The notes: generated by a model from the sequence alone, not told the origin. A stretch of DNA of 52,834 nucleotides from an uncultured Ruminiclostridium sp. (GCA_934454635.1 CAKSFR010000016.1:1-52834); one strand, 5' to 3'. Shown: positions 27,315 to 35,903, counted from the first letter of the stretch. Made by a program: numbers and translations.

Positions 27315-28520
27315 TTAGCTGCCGGAAGAACCCGAGCCGGCTTTCATCTTCAGAATCCGGACAGCTTCGGGAAGAATCAACTTGCCGTCAACGCGCTCCT
27401 TTGCCACAAAGCCAACCATACCGTTTCCTGCGTACAGCTCCTTGAGTTCCGCAAAGGAACGAGTGCCGCGGTCGCCGATGTTGTAGTAGCTGAAATCACC
27501 AAAGGCAATCACAGGCTTACCCGCGCCAATCGTAGGAACATAGGGAGAAGTGTATACCTCATACCCGAACAGTCTGTCGGGTTCTCCCGCCTGGAGCGAG
27601 GGCTGCCACAGATATGAGCCGTTGTTGTCTTTCAGCTTGCGCAGCGCCGCGACAGTCTGGTCGTTCATGATGAACTTCGCATTCTTGCGGTAGGGACGCT
27701 TGAGAGAGTACGCAAGGTTAATGACCTCGTCAGCGGTTATTGCAGTCGCACTTGTAGTGGTGATTGCGACCTCGCCGCCGCCCTTATCGGAGAAAAGTCC
27801 GAGGGGCTTGCCAATCCCATCGCCGTTGAGGAAAGCGTCCTCCTCGGCATTGGACAGCGCCTTGCCGAACTGCTCGATTATGTAGCTTTCAAGCCCAAAA
27901 GCGTTGTCGTAGAGCAACTCCTCGGTTACCTTGACTGCAACGTGCAGCTTGTGCGCGTCAAGGTTAATCTGCGCAAAAGTAGCGTCACCAAAGGACAGCG
28001 CGCCGCCCTCGTCAATCCACGCTGCGGCGGGTTTTGTCGCGGCAATGTTTATCTTGTGTTCGCCGCTGGTGGTGATGGTGTGACCCAGCTTTCGCATAAT
28101 ATTTTCTTCGGTCAGCGTGTCGATAAGGCGGCTGTCGTACTCCTCCGGAACAAGGTAACCGCCGTTTGCGTCAACACCCTCGGAGAGCACATCGGAAACC
28201 TGTCTGAAATTCGTGCGGAGAGCGTTCAGCATTGCCGCCCTGTATTCATCGCTTGCTCTGCCGGACTTTGGCTTGCCGCCATTCAGCGGCTTTGCGGTGA
28301 GTGGCGCTGACGTAGGCTTGGAAAGCTGCGCGTCCATAGCCGCCATCTGCTCCATGCGCTCGATTTCAGCGCTGTAGTCCTTTATCTTCTGCTCCATTTC
28401 AGCGTAGGAAGCGGCGTCCTCTGCTGACAGAAGTCCGTCCTTGTCGCGCTTGGTTTCAACAAATGCCTTTGCAGCTTCCCAAGCCTTATTGCGCTTTTCA
28501 CGCAGTTCAATAATAGTCAT
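27315..28520 (-). CDS. Major capsid protein (HK97 fold)
   Basis: This 401-residue protein has an N-terminal coiled-coil scaffold (residues ~1-75, starting MTIIELREKRNKAWEAAKAF). The mature region begins near SDEYRAAMLNALRTNFR and includes GGYLVPEEYDSRLIDTL and GDFSYYNIGDRGTRSF. The scaffold is removed by the adjacent protease. A C-terminal relative is fused to a portal fragment at 48.0-48.3 kb. Confidence 0.93.
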   Translation of the reverse strand: MTIIELREKRNKAWEAAKAFVETKRDKDGLLSAEDAASYAEMEQKIKDYSAEIERMEQMAAMDAQLSKPTSAPLTAKPLNGGKPKSGRASDEYRAAMLNALRTNFRQVSDVLSEGVDANGGYLVPEEYDSRLIDTLTEENIMRKLGHTITTSGEHKINIAATKPAAAWIDEGGALSFGDATFAQINLDAHKLHVAVKVTEELLYDNAFGLESYIIEQFGKALSNAEEDAFLNGDGIGKPLGLFSDKGGGEVAITTTSATAITADEVINLAYSLKRPYRKNAKFIMNDQTVAALRKLKDNNGSYLWQPSLQAGEPDRLFGYEVYTSPYVPTIGAGKPVIAFGDFSYYNIGDRGTRSFAELKELYAGNGMVGFVAKERVDGKLILPEAVRILKMKAGSGSSGS

Positions 28521-28525
28521 GTATG

Positions 28526-29263
28526 TTACCTCCAGTGCTTAATCAAATCAAGCCGAGAAAATAAATCCTCGGCTTTGGTTTTATGTTCTGTTTTCGGCGC
28601 TATATGGCACTTTTCTGCAATCCTGCCCATAAGTGAATTTACCACCTGCGTTTCGGAATACATCAGCGAATCTGCTTCAGGCGCTTCGGTATTTTCCTCG
28701 CGGTCAAGAATACCGTCCGCAAATCCAAGATCCACCGCCTTGTTTGCGTTCATCCATGTTTCTGCGTCCATAAGGTGCGAAATCTTCGCACGACTCATTC
28801 CGGTCTTGATTTCATAAGCGTTCACAATGCTTTCCTTGACCTCGGAAAGCATATCTATCGCTTTCTGCATTTCAGCCGAATCGCCCATAGCTACCGTCAT
28901 GGGGTTGTGTATCATCAGCATGGAAACCGGGGACATAAGCACCCTGTTACCCGCCATTGCAATAACCGAAGCGGCGCTTGCGGCTATGCCGTCTATTTTC
29001 ACCGTAACGTTGCCCTTGTAGTCCATCAGCATATTGTAGATCTGCGCCGCAGCAACACAGTCGCCGCCGGGCGAGTTTATCCAGACGGTAATATCTCCGC
29101 TGCCCGAAAGCAACTCCTCTTTGAAAAGCTGTGGTGTGACATCGTCGTCAAACCAGCTTTCATCTGCGATAGTGCCGTTTAGGAACAGCGTTCTCTCCGG
29201 GTTCTGCTCCTGCGTTTCCTCGTTCTTCACTATCTTGTTTGTCCATTTCCAGAACTTCTTCAT
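28526..29263 (-). CDS. ClpP-like head maturation protease
   Basis: This 245-residue protein starts MKKFWKWTNKIVKN behind AAAGGAGG. It has a ClpP fold with INSPGGDCVAAAQIYNML, catalytic Ser in GIAASAASVIAM and His in MIHNPMTVAMGD. The C-terminal tail is acidic. It cuts the capsid scaffold during head maturation. The 5' end overlaps the portal gene by 104 bases. Confidence 0.9.
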   Translation of the reverse strand: MKKFWKWTNKIVKNEETQEQNPERTLFLNGTIADESWFDDDVTPQLFKEELLSGSGDITVWINSPGGDCVAAAQIYNMLMDYKGNVTVKIDGIAASAASVIAMAGNRVLMSPVSMLMIHNPMTVAMGDSAEMQKAIDMLSEVKESIVNAYEIKTGMSRAKISHLMDAETWMNANKAVDLGFADGILDREENTEAPEADSLMYSETQVVNSLMGRIAEKCHIAPKTEHKTKAEDLFSRLDLIKHWR

Positions 29264-30515
29264 CGGAATTATCCTCCTTTCCACTGCCTGCCGCAAAGAT
29301 ACCCGCGTCAGCCAACTTAGTCATATTGCCGTTTATGAGATATAGGTCGCCACCGTCCTCGGCAGGAATGCGGTCGAGGTTTTCAAGTTCCCGGATATCG
29401 TTTGCAGACATCCAGCCGTTCTGCCTTGCGGTGGCATACCCGCTCATGCGGCTTGCGTAATCGCCGCGCAGCAATCCATCAACATTGAATTTGATGAAAT
29501 ATTCCTGTTTCTCGCTTGGGGTGAGGAGTGAACGAATCATGCTCTGTTCCCACCGCACAAGCCATGGTTCAAGGGTGTATTTCACGAACTCCAAAGACTG
29601 CTGCTCAATATTAGAAAAGCTCGATTTTTCGAGGTCGCCCACCATGTGTGGTGGAACTCTGAAAATTCGAGCAATTTCATTGATTTGGAATTTGCGGGTT
29701 TCAAGGAACTGCGCCTGCTCGGGTGAAATGCTTATGGGAGAGTATTTCATGCCCTCTTCAAGCACAGCAACCTTTCCGCTGTTGGAGCTGCCGCCGAACT
29801 GCGACTGCCACGCTTCACGAACCTTTGTCGGGTCTTTAATCGTTCCCGGGTGTTCAAGGACACCGCTTGGCGCTGCGCCGTTCGCAAAGAACTTAGCGCC
29901 GAATTCCTCGGTCGCAATTGCAAGCCCGATAGCGTTCTTAGCCATTGCAATCGGCGAGTAGCCCACAAGTCCGTCAAAGCCAAGTCCGGGAATATGCAGA
30001 ACATCGCCCGGCGAGAGAATGACCTCGTATTCCTTGCTGCGGATTGCTTCATCTGAGCCGCGGTAGTATTTGTAGTACAGCGTTCCGTTGGAATCACGGT
30101 CAACCGTCATTCTGTTCGGCATAAGCGGATACAGAGCAATGACCTCGCCCTTTCCGTTGCGGATAACCTGCGCATATGCGTTGCCCCAGAGGAGCAGGTG
30201 CGTCATAAGCGTTTCACGGAAAACAAACGAGGTCATTTCGGGATTCGGTTCGTCGTGGAGCAGGCGGTAAAGCGAGTGCGTGACCGCTTTTTCCTTGCCG
30301 CCGTCAGAACGGTATTTGTAAATGTGCAGCGGTAATCCCGCCACAGCTTCCGACAGTACACGAACGCAGGAATACACGGCGGTCATCTGCATTGCGGAAC
30401 GCTCGGTGACGTTCTTTCCGGCGGTAGAACCGCCCATGTAAAAGCGGTAGGTGCTGCCGGCGGTGCTGTTTTTAGGCTTATCCCTTGATTTGAACAGCCC
30501 GGAAAAATTGCTCAT
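29160..30515 (-). CDS. HK97-family portal protein
   Basis: This 451-residue protein starts MSNFSGLFKSRDKPKNS. It has portal motifs including VYSCVRVLSEAVAGLPLH, LLHDEPNPEMTSFVFRE, LLLWGNAYA and IARIFRVPPHMVGDL. It forms the dodecameric ring for DNA entry. The charged acidic tail lies in the overlap with the protease gene. It looks intact. Confidence 0.93.
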   Translation of the reverse strand: MSNFSGLFKSRDKPKNSTAGSTYRFYMGGSTAGKNVTERSAMQMTAVYSCVRVLSEAVAGLPLHIYKYRSDGGKEKAVTHSLYRLLHDEPNPEMTSFVFRETLMTHLLLWGNAYAQVIRNGKGEVIALYPLMPNRMTVDRDSNGTLYYKYYRGSDEAIRSKEYEVILSPGDVLHIPGLGFDGLVGYSPIAMAKNAIGLAIATEEFGAKFFANGAAPSGVLEHPGTIKDPTKVREAWQSQFGGSSNSGKVAVLEEGMKYSPISISPEQAQFLETRKFQINEIARIFRVPPHMVGDLEKSSFSNIEQQSLEFVKYTLEPWLVRWEQSMIRSLLTPSEKQEYFIKFNVDGLLRGDYASRMSGYATARQNGWMSANDIRELENLDRIPAEDGGDLYLINGNMTKLADAGIFAAGSGKEDNSDEEVLEMDKQDSEERGNAGAEPGENAVPKRHYRR

Positions 30516-30528
30516 AATATTTCACCTC

Positions 30529-30590
30529 TCATAAGAATAACAGCCCTCTTTCATCATAAACACTAGCCCCGTGGTCATTCTCACAGCGGA
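30529..30590 (-). pseudogene. Large terminase subunit, last ~20 codons
   Basis: The minus strand reads IRCENDHGASVYDERGLLFL then TGA, closely matching the end of the terminase fragment at 49.7 kb (IRCGNDHGASVYDERG). Just upstream the similarity stops at GCGGAT, where unrelated coding sequence begins on the other strand. The rest of the packaging enzyme is missing. Confidence 0.85.
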
Positions 30591-30747
30591 TATCCTGTTG
30601 ACACCGTTTGACAAGTTCTATAAGAAGGCTGGGGTCAGCCCGTTTGAAAAGTCAGCCGTTTGGTTTCATTTTAAAGCCAGTGTGAGAGGCATGATACTCG
30701 GACTTGTATTTGCGCCGATCGTCGGTCTTATTGTACTGTTTATATAA
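30586..30747 (+). pseudogene. 3' fragment of a membrane-protein gene
   Basis: This open frame has no start and reads ADILLTPFDKFYKKAGVSPF, then a hydrophobic C-terminal helix (MILGLVFAPIVGLIVLF) and TAA. It begins exactly where terminase similarity ends, so it was joined by a deletion or recombination. The parent family is not recognised. Confidence 0.5.
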
Positions 30748-31052
30748 ACAGGGCTTCCCGAACTCAACGCAAACCACAATCCGTGTTGTTCATAGAGTTG
30801 GTGCCTATAACCCTGCACCCCCTCAAATCTAGAACTGCCCCCCTCTGAACCGAAGTTGCACCCCCTTTAAGGGTTTCTATCAAAATTACGGTTCTTTGCC
30901 AAACACTAAAATGACGAAAACCCGCATTGTAGCTAGAAATGGCTTAACAATGCGGGTTTTCTCGTGTTTTCCAAACGCAGGATTTCACGCACACAAGCAG
31001 GATTTTGAGCGCAAAAACAGGATTTTGAGCAATTATGCAAACTTATGTAATT
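30748..31052. other. Non-coding stretch with inverted repeat copy
   Basis: No gene is visible. It contains C-rich patches (CACCCCC) and the 136-bp repeat described next. Confidence 0.5.
30899..31034 (+). repeat. 136-bp inverted repeat, left copy
   Basis: It matches the reverse complement of 47307-47442 at most positions without a gap. It contains the hairpin AACCCGCATTGT/ACAATGCGGGTT and the repeated words CAGGATTTTGAGC. Weaker similarity continues about 40 bases outward (GTTGCA...TATCAAAAT). Confidence 0.85.
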
Positions 31053-31253
31053 TCATTCCTCAACAGGCTCATAAGTTTTCTCGAAAATATCGAGCTTACA
31101 GGGATACTTCTCCCCATTCACGCCCGTTATGATATAATCGCCGATTGAAGCGGTCATGTCGCCCTCGAGAGTGTGAATAATTATTTCCTTGTCCGTCTGA
31201 TACGTTTTAATTACAACGGGCTTTTTACGGCACTTTCTTTCGTTTGTGCTCAT
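31053..31253 (-). CDS. Small phage-type protein
   Basis: This 66-residue protein starts [16 protein letters not shown] behind AAGGAAG. It has the stretch [20 protein letters not shown] followed by [11 protein letters not shown], a pattern common in small Firmicutes phage proteins. The function is unknown. It may belong to yet another phage fragment in this patchwork. Confidence 0.6.
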   Translation of the reverse strand: MSTNERKCRKKPVVIKTYQTDKEIIIHTLEGDMTASIGDYIITGVNGEKYPCKLDIFEKTYEPVEE

Positions 31254-31363
31254 AATATTCTTCCTTTCCGCCATTTTCGGGCATAAAAACAGCGCCTTGC
31301 ACGCGAGTGCAAAACGCTGATTTTACCTGTTTTTTGTACAAGATACTTTTAACAATACTTACA

Positions 31364-31627
31364 CTAAATATTGATTTGTATATTCCGTTTTTTCAAAATC
31401 AAGGCTACCATTTGGTCGGCGATAAATTCGAAGCACAACAGGCATTGGTGTTTCGTCAAGCAATCCCAATCTTTTTTTGCAGTATCGTTATTAGGGTCAT
31501 AATACTGTAATACTAAATCGTCTTTGCCCCAACTTTTAGAAAGCTTACGAGCTTTTTCAAAGCTAAAACCATTGACTTCACAAAAAATTTTAATCTCATG
31601 AGACCAATCATCAAATCGCTTGCACAT
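31364..31627 (-). CDS. Hypothetical protein, possible partner of the toxin-like domain
   Basis: This 87-residue protein starts MCKRFDDWSHEIKIFCEVNG behind AAAAGGAGTG. It is helical and moderately charged, and ends in a hydrophobic-basic stretch. It directly follows the toxin-like gene, 4 bases past its stop, the typical place for an immunity protein. No known family is recognised. Confidence 0.5.
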   Translation of the reverse strand: MCKRFDDWSHEIKIFCEVNGFSFEKARKLSKSWGKDDLVLQYYDPNNDTAKKDWDCLTKHQCLLCFEFIADQMVALILKKRNIQINI

Positions 31628-31631
31628 ATAA

Positions 31632-32105
31632 TCACTCCTTTTCAAATGTACGGAAACCGCCCTTCGAATCATAAATAACGCTCATTTTCGGTTTAAAGCA
31701 CTGTAATATTTCCATATCACCAGTAGAAGGGAGCGTTGTATTTATGCCTGTTCCGGGGTGCGTGTGACCGCTCCATTTATAGCTCTGTGCTGCAAGTTTT
31801 TGTGCTTCTTTAACATCAATGTTAACCATTGAGTAATTACCACGAATGATAAGCCGTTCGCCGCCTTTTGTAAACATTGCAAATTCGTCGCCCGTTTTGG
31901 CGGTTAATGCAGATAAGTCTGCCATGTTTACGCTTTTCCGTAAAACAACCTTACGGCTGTCATATTCGGGCAAACTTTCAAGAAGACGCTGCTGACGGTT
32001 GTTCAGTGGAATATCTTCAAACATCAGAATAGCATTGGGGTTACCTTTCCCAGTATGCCTTTGTTCAATAGGACTATCAATGGTTGACTGTAGCGCATAT
32101 CTCAT
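31632..32105 (-). CDS. Toxin-like C-terminal domain (phage minor-head / polymorphic type)
   Basis: This 157-residue frame reads SPIEQRHTGKGNPNAILMF, LPEYDSRKVVLRKSVNMADL and SGHTHPGTGIN. In my recollection such sequence ends phage minor-head proteins or polymorphic toxins. The SGHTHPG motif resembles metal-binding HxH motifs. The expected long N-terminal part is absent: the gene begins at a junction with conjugation-type sequence, and a stop lies just upstream in frame. It may therefore be an orphan domain. Enzymatic function is not known. Confidence 0.5.
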   Translation of the reverse strand: MRYALQSTIDSPIEQRHTGKGNPNAILMFEDIPLNNRQQRLLESLPEYDSRKVVLRKSVNMADLSALTAKTGDEFAMFTKGGERLIIRGNYSMVNIDVKEAQKLAAQSYKWSGHTHPGTGINTTLPSTGDMEILQCFKPKMSVIYDSKGGFRTFEKE

Positions 32106-32190
32106 CTGCTATCTTCGCGAGCGGCACGGCGGGACATTCTATACCGTGAATTACGCGGAGAAGTGTGGATTGAAAATTTTACGGCTATGA
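32105..32190 (+). pseudogene. C-terminal fragment of the gene before the coupling protein
   Basis: A plus-strand frame reads LRERHGGTFYTVNYAEKCGL and ends KILRL just 10 bases before the coupling-protein start. This fits the end of the ICE gene that normally precedes it (possibly a PcfB/DUF3801-like gene). Its 5' part is lost at the 32.1-kb junction. Confidence 0.45.
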
Positions 32191-32200
32191 AAGGACAAAT

Positions 32201-34498
32201 ATGAACCAAACACAAATCCTGCTGCTCTGTATCTGCGGAGCTTTTTTTCTCGTTGTCGCGCTGATTGCCACGATCAGCGACCACTATTCCCTCAAGGGAA
32301 TTCCGAACAAGCCCGTAGGCAACGGGCAGCACGGCACGGCGAGGTTCGCGACTCACGGAGAGGTTACAAAGACCTACAAGCATATCCCATACGCGCCGAA
32401 GCTGTGGCGCAAGGGCGAACAGCTCCCGAGCGTGGACGGTCTGATAGTCGGATGTCACGAAACAATGGGAGGAATGACCGCGCTCGTTGACGACGCGGAT
32501 ATCCACACGCTGATGATTGGCGCGTCCGGCGTCGGCAAAACCGCAAACTTCCTCTATCCCAATATCGAATACTGCTGTGCGGCGGGAATGTCGTTTGTCA
32601 CCACCGACAGCAAAGGCGACCTTTACCGAAACACCGCTACTATTGCAGAAAAATATTACGGCTACAAAATTTCGGTTATCGACCTGCGCAATCCCACCCG
32701 CAGCAGCGGCTACAATATGCTCTACCTCGTGAATAAATATATGGACGCATACAAAGCTGAGGGCAAGCTCGAATACAAGGCGAAATCCGAAAAGTTCGCA
32801 AAAATAACCGCCAAGACTATCATCTCAGCGGACGGTGATGTGTCAAGCATGGGTCAAAACGCGTTCTTCTATGAAGCTGCGGAGGGCTTGCTCACGGCGG
32901 TCATTCTGCTGATCGCGGAATTCTGCCCGCCCGAAAAAAGGCATATTATCAGCGTGTTCAAGCTAATTCAAGACCTGCTCGCGCCGTCCGGAACGAAAGG
33001 CGTATCGCGCTTTCAGATGCTGGTCGACAAGCTGCCCGGTGAGCATAAGGCGAGGTGGTTCGCGGGCGCAGCGCTCAATTCGTCAGATCAGGCAATGGCG
33101 AGTGTTATGTCTACCGCGCTGTCAAGATTGAACTCGTTTATTGATTCGGAACTCGAACAAATTCTCTGTTTCGACACTTCAATTGACGTCGAGGAGTTCT
33201 GCAATAGCAAATCGGCTATTTATCTGGTTTTGCCGGAAGAAGATACAACAAAACATTTTCTAATATCGCTGATTTTTCAGCAGCTTTACCGCGAAATATT
33301 GACTGTTGCTGATGAAAAGGGTGGTCAGCTTGAAAAGCGCGTAATGTTCTACATGGACGAGATAGGAACACTGCCTAAAGTTGACGGCTTGGAGATGATA
33401 TTCTCCGCATCACGTTCTCGAAAGGTTTCAATTGTGGCAATCATACAATCGCTTGCGCAGTTTGAGAAAACTTACGGCAAAGAGGGGGCAGAAATTATTG
33501 TGGACAACTGCCAATGCACTCTGTTCGGAGCGTTCGCGCCCAATTCCAAGACCGCCGAGACGATGTCTCAGAACCTCGGAAAGCAGACCGTTCTCAGTGG
33601 CTCGGTATCGCGTTCCGCAAGCAAGGACGGCTCATCGAGGTCATTGCAGATGATAGAACGTCCGCTGATGACCGTCGATGATAAACTAATAGATGGTGAA
33701 CCGTCAGATTATCAACCAAGTTATTCTGCATTCAAAGTTGGTTGGGGTGATGGGGATAGCTATACAAATGGAAACTATAATGCGTTTATAGATGGAATGA
33801 TCAATCATTATAATGGGGTTGAGCAATCCGAATATGCTTGCGGAAGCAATTTAAGCGAAGGCTTTAGTTTTACTCAAGATAACATGGACACTATGCTTAA
33901 TTCAGACATTGCGTACATAAGTGGACATGGGTATTTTGACGGCGTAATTCCAATATATTCCTTTGAAAAAGGTTATTTAGGTTTGTTTATTGCTAATAAT
34001 AATATTAAAAACAGTCAATTTCATATGCAACACGACGTTGCGCCCGATAAAAAATATAGCTTTAAACAAGATGAAAATGAAAATGTTGAAGATTCCAAAC
34101 TTCAATGGCTTATTACTGCTGCCTGTTCCCAATTGAACAATTACATAGACAAAGATGACAATGGAAATCTTCGACAGGATATGGTTTTTGATGGAAAATA
34201 CACATATGAGATTTGGCTTGATACTCTGCTTAGCAATCCAAATATGAAAGGAATCCTTGACTATCATTTTACTGCTCCGGATAGCGATGACAAGGCGAAT
34301 GATGCATTTATAATCAAAGAATTTTTAGAAAACGAAAACAAGTCTATATATGGTGCATGGGTAAAAGCAAATTCATACTGGCTTTTTGATATTAAAAAGA
34401 CAAATGCCGCTTTGCTAGTAAAAGGAGACTATGACAAGTGTACGTTGTCAGAATCAGTAAGTGATAATAAGGAGGTAACAGTGATAATAAGGAGGTAA
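32201..34498 (+). CDS. Type IV coupling protein (VirD4/TraG-like) fused to a caspase-like domain
   Basis: Residues ~1-493 are a VirD4-type coupling protein with an N-terminal membrane helix, Walker A GASGVGKTANFLYPN, a Walker B-like FYMDEIGTLPK and IIQSLAQFEKTYG. It breaks off at RPLMTVDD, about 100 residues early. From ~33,680 the sequence becomes AT-rich and a different protein begins in frame. That part has a caspase-fold pattern with His576 in YISGHGYFDG and Cys642 in LITAACSQLNN. The frame ends early because of a 20-base duplication. The fusion is probably accidental but keeps one long reading frame. Confidence 0.75.
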   Translation: MNQTQILLLCICGAFFLVVALIATISDHYSLKGIPNKPVGNGQHGTARFATHGEVTKTYKHIPYAPKLWRKGEQLPSVDGLIVGCHETMGGMTALVDDADIHTLMIGASGVGKTANFLYPNIEYCCAAGMSFVTTDSKGDLYRNTATIAEKYYGYKISVIDLRNPTRSSGYNMLYLVNKYMDAYKAEGKLEYKAKSEKFAKITAKTIISADGDVSSMGQNAFFYEAAEGLLTAVILLIAEFCPPEKRHIISVFKLIQDLLAPSGTKGVSRFQMLVDKLPGEHKARWFAGAALNSSDQAMASVMSTALSRLNSFIDSELEQILCFDTSIDVEEFCNSKSAIYLVLPEEDTTKHFLISLIFQQLYREILTVADEKGGQLEKRVMFYMDEIGTLPKVDGLEMIFSASRSRKVSIVAIIQSLAQFEKTYGKEGAEIIVDNCQCTLFGAFAPNSKTAETMSQNLGKQTVLSGSVSRSASKDGSSRSLQMIERPLMTVDDKLIDGEPSDYQPSYSAFKVGWGDGDSYTNGNYNAFIDGMINHYNGVEQSEYACGSNLSEGFSFTQDNMDTMLNSDIAYISGHGYFDGVIPIYSFEKGYLGLFIANNNIKNSQFHMQHDVAPDKKYSFKQDENENVEDSKLQWLITAACSQLNNYIDKDDNGNLRQDMVFDGKYTYEIWLDTLLSNPNMKGILDYHFTAPDSDDKANDAFIIKEFLENENKSIYGAWVKANSYWLFDIKKTNAALLVKGDYDKCTLSESVSDNKEVTVIIRR

Positions 34499-34500
34499 CA
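34461..34500 (+). repeat. Perfect 20-bp tandem duplication in the coding sequence
   Basis: GTGATAATAAGGAGGTAACA occurs twice in tandem. Each copy contains AAGGAGG. Removing one copy puts the upstream reading frame in phase with 34516-34809. Confidence 0.95.
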
Positions 34501-34809
34501 TTTAAAAATGTTTATTTGTATACATTAAAGACATTAGACAACAAAAAAGAAGAAGTTTATACGACTGAGCAAAATACAGCTATGCAATTGCTATCATCAT
34601 ATTCCGGAATAGATGAAGATGACTTGATTCTTTCAGAGGTTTTTAAAGATGAATATGATATAAATGGTAATTATATATCCTCAGAAATCGCTGAATATAT
34701 TGCTGCTCCAATTCAAAATATGGTAAGCAGTTATAGTCTTGTATCCAATAATGACTCTATGATTTATCGTTATAATCCTGCATCAAGGGAGTTGTCCTGT
34801 ATAAAATGA
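34501..34809 (+). pseudogene. C-terminal continuation of the caspase-like protein
   Basis: This frame begins FKNVYLYTLKTLDNKKEEVY when read from 34501 and ends SRELSCIK. With a single copy of the 20-bp repeat it is in frame with the caspase-like protein, extending it by about 102 residues. With two copies it needs a fresh start, TTG at 34516, behind the second AAGGAGG. The segment is AT-rich like the preceding domain and has no recognised motif. Confidence 0.65.
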
Positions 34810-35222
34810 AAAAAATCAAGATTGCATCTATATTGTTGATAGTAATAACTTTGTCTGCTTTGGCGTACATTTTTGCATATAGCATATACGGCTATACAAT
34901 TGCCGAAGACTATGCCGCTGCGGTGATTTACTCGTTTGGCAGGACCGGTACCCACCTTCTTCCGTATCAAAGACTTGATAAAAGATTTCAAAACGAGATA
35001 TCGGAAGAATTCTATAATGCCGAAACGGTAGACGAATTTTTGTCGATGTTTGAAAAAATAAACTCTATTGACTGTGGTCCGAATTTTTTTCAAAAACTTT
35101 CGGTAAAATCAACGGATGAATTTAAACAAGATTTCCCTAAGGAAATAGAAGACAGTAGCGGAAGAATTTTTTTGTTTATCATCATGTTGATGTTGCTTCG
35201 ACATTGTTTTTTGAACCTATAA
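34806..35222 (+). CDS. Membrane-anchored protein of the caspase-like operon, frameshifted end
   Basis: This 138-residue protein starts MKKIKIASILLIVITLSALA, an N-terminal membrane anchor or signal, overlapping the previous stop (ATGA). Its end, IFLFIIMLMLLRHCF, appears to be an artefact of a frameshift at a run of seven T (35,167-35,173). In the alternative frame it ends FVYHHVDVASTLFFEPIIVG, a more natural soluble tail. No family is recognised. It is coupled to the caspase-like gene. Confidence 0.55.
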   Translation: MKKIKIASILLIVITLSALAYIFAYSIYGYTIAEDYAAAVIYSFGRTGTHLLPYQRLDKRFQNEISEEFYNAETVDEFLSMFEKINSIDCGPNFFQKLSVKSTDEFKQDFPKEIEDSSGRIFLFIIMLMLLRHCFLNL

Positions 35223-35447
35223 TTGTAGGTTAGACCGTTGATATAATTGAAATAGAGCAGTGATGCATATTTAGCAGATTTTATGTGTTCACAATTTAGC
35301 TTATGGATATGTCTACAGGACAATTGAAGAAACAATAAAACAAGGGAGTTGATTATCATAGTCCAAGCAGCCTGTGGAATCAAAAGGCTGTTTGGCAGCA
35401 TCGGCAGATTACCGACAAAACAATCGGCTCTTTTAGATAATTTCAAA

Positions 35448-35480
35448 TCCGAGGCGATATCCCGCCTCGGATATTTTTTT
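35448..35480 (+). terminator. Intrinsic terminator
   Basis: CCGAGGCG (35449-35456) and CGCCTCGG (35463-35470) are followed by ATATTTTTTT. Confidence 0.85.
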
Positions 35481-35519
35481 GTCCAAAATCGGGCAGCAGG
35501 TCGGTGCAGGTCTCCACCC

Positions 35520-35555
35520 TGTGTAAATTGAGAAACCAAAAAATCAATTTACACA
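35520..35555 (+). promoter_or_regulatory. Perfect inverted repeat just before a ribosome binding site
   Basis: TGTGTAAATTGA and TCAATTTACACA (12-bp arms) end one base before CAGGAGG, the ribosome binding site of the next gene. It could be an operator or an RNA hairpin that controls translation. Confidence 0.6.
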
Positions 35556-35568
35556 GGAGGGACAAGCA

Positions 35569-35903
35569 ATGTCCAAAAACATATTATTAGTATCAATGGC
35601 AAACCCGTAGAGGTTTCCGAGGAAATCTACACCTACATCATGCGTTCCGATTGGAACAACTACTACGCCGAGATCAAGCGGAAACGCGAGAGGATCAGGA
35701 TCAACTCCAAAAAGGAAACCGTAAAAAACATACCCAGCAGAGAGGATTCGCTCGACAGACTTATGGCTATCGGTACGGAGTTCGTAAACGATTCCGAGCC
35801 GATCATATCCAGAGCGGATTTCAACCAAGTTCAAGAGGAAATGGCAAGGCGGTCGGCGAAACGATCGATAGCCGACAAGCTAACTAAGACCGAGCAAGCT
35901 TAA
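35569..35903 (+). pseudogene. ICE sigma-like/regulatory protein, frameshifted near its start
   Basis: The start ATG at 35569 follows AGGAGG, but one base is missing at about 35585. The beginning MSKNI then has to shift frame to reach INGKPVEVSEEIYTYIMRSD. The remaining part reads WNNYYAEIKRKRERIRIN and ends KLTKTEQA. It resembles the start of the short sigma-70-like proteins carried by Tn916-related elements, but the usual C-terminal helix-turn-helix is not there. Confidence 0.5.

Larger units (their letters stand above)
35223..35568. other. Non-coding gap with terminator and leader hairpin
   Basis: No supported gene is present. It holds the terminator at 35448-35480 and the inverted repeat at 35520-35555. 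Confidence 0.5.

Noticed and set aside
35349..35531. 60-codon plus-strand frame before the ICE fragment
   Set aside because: It covers a terminator and its start codon has no convincing ribosome binding site.
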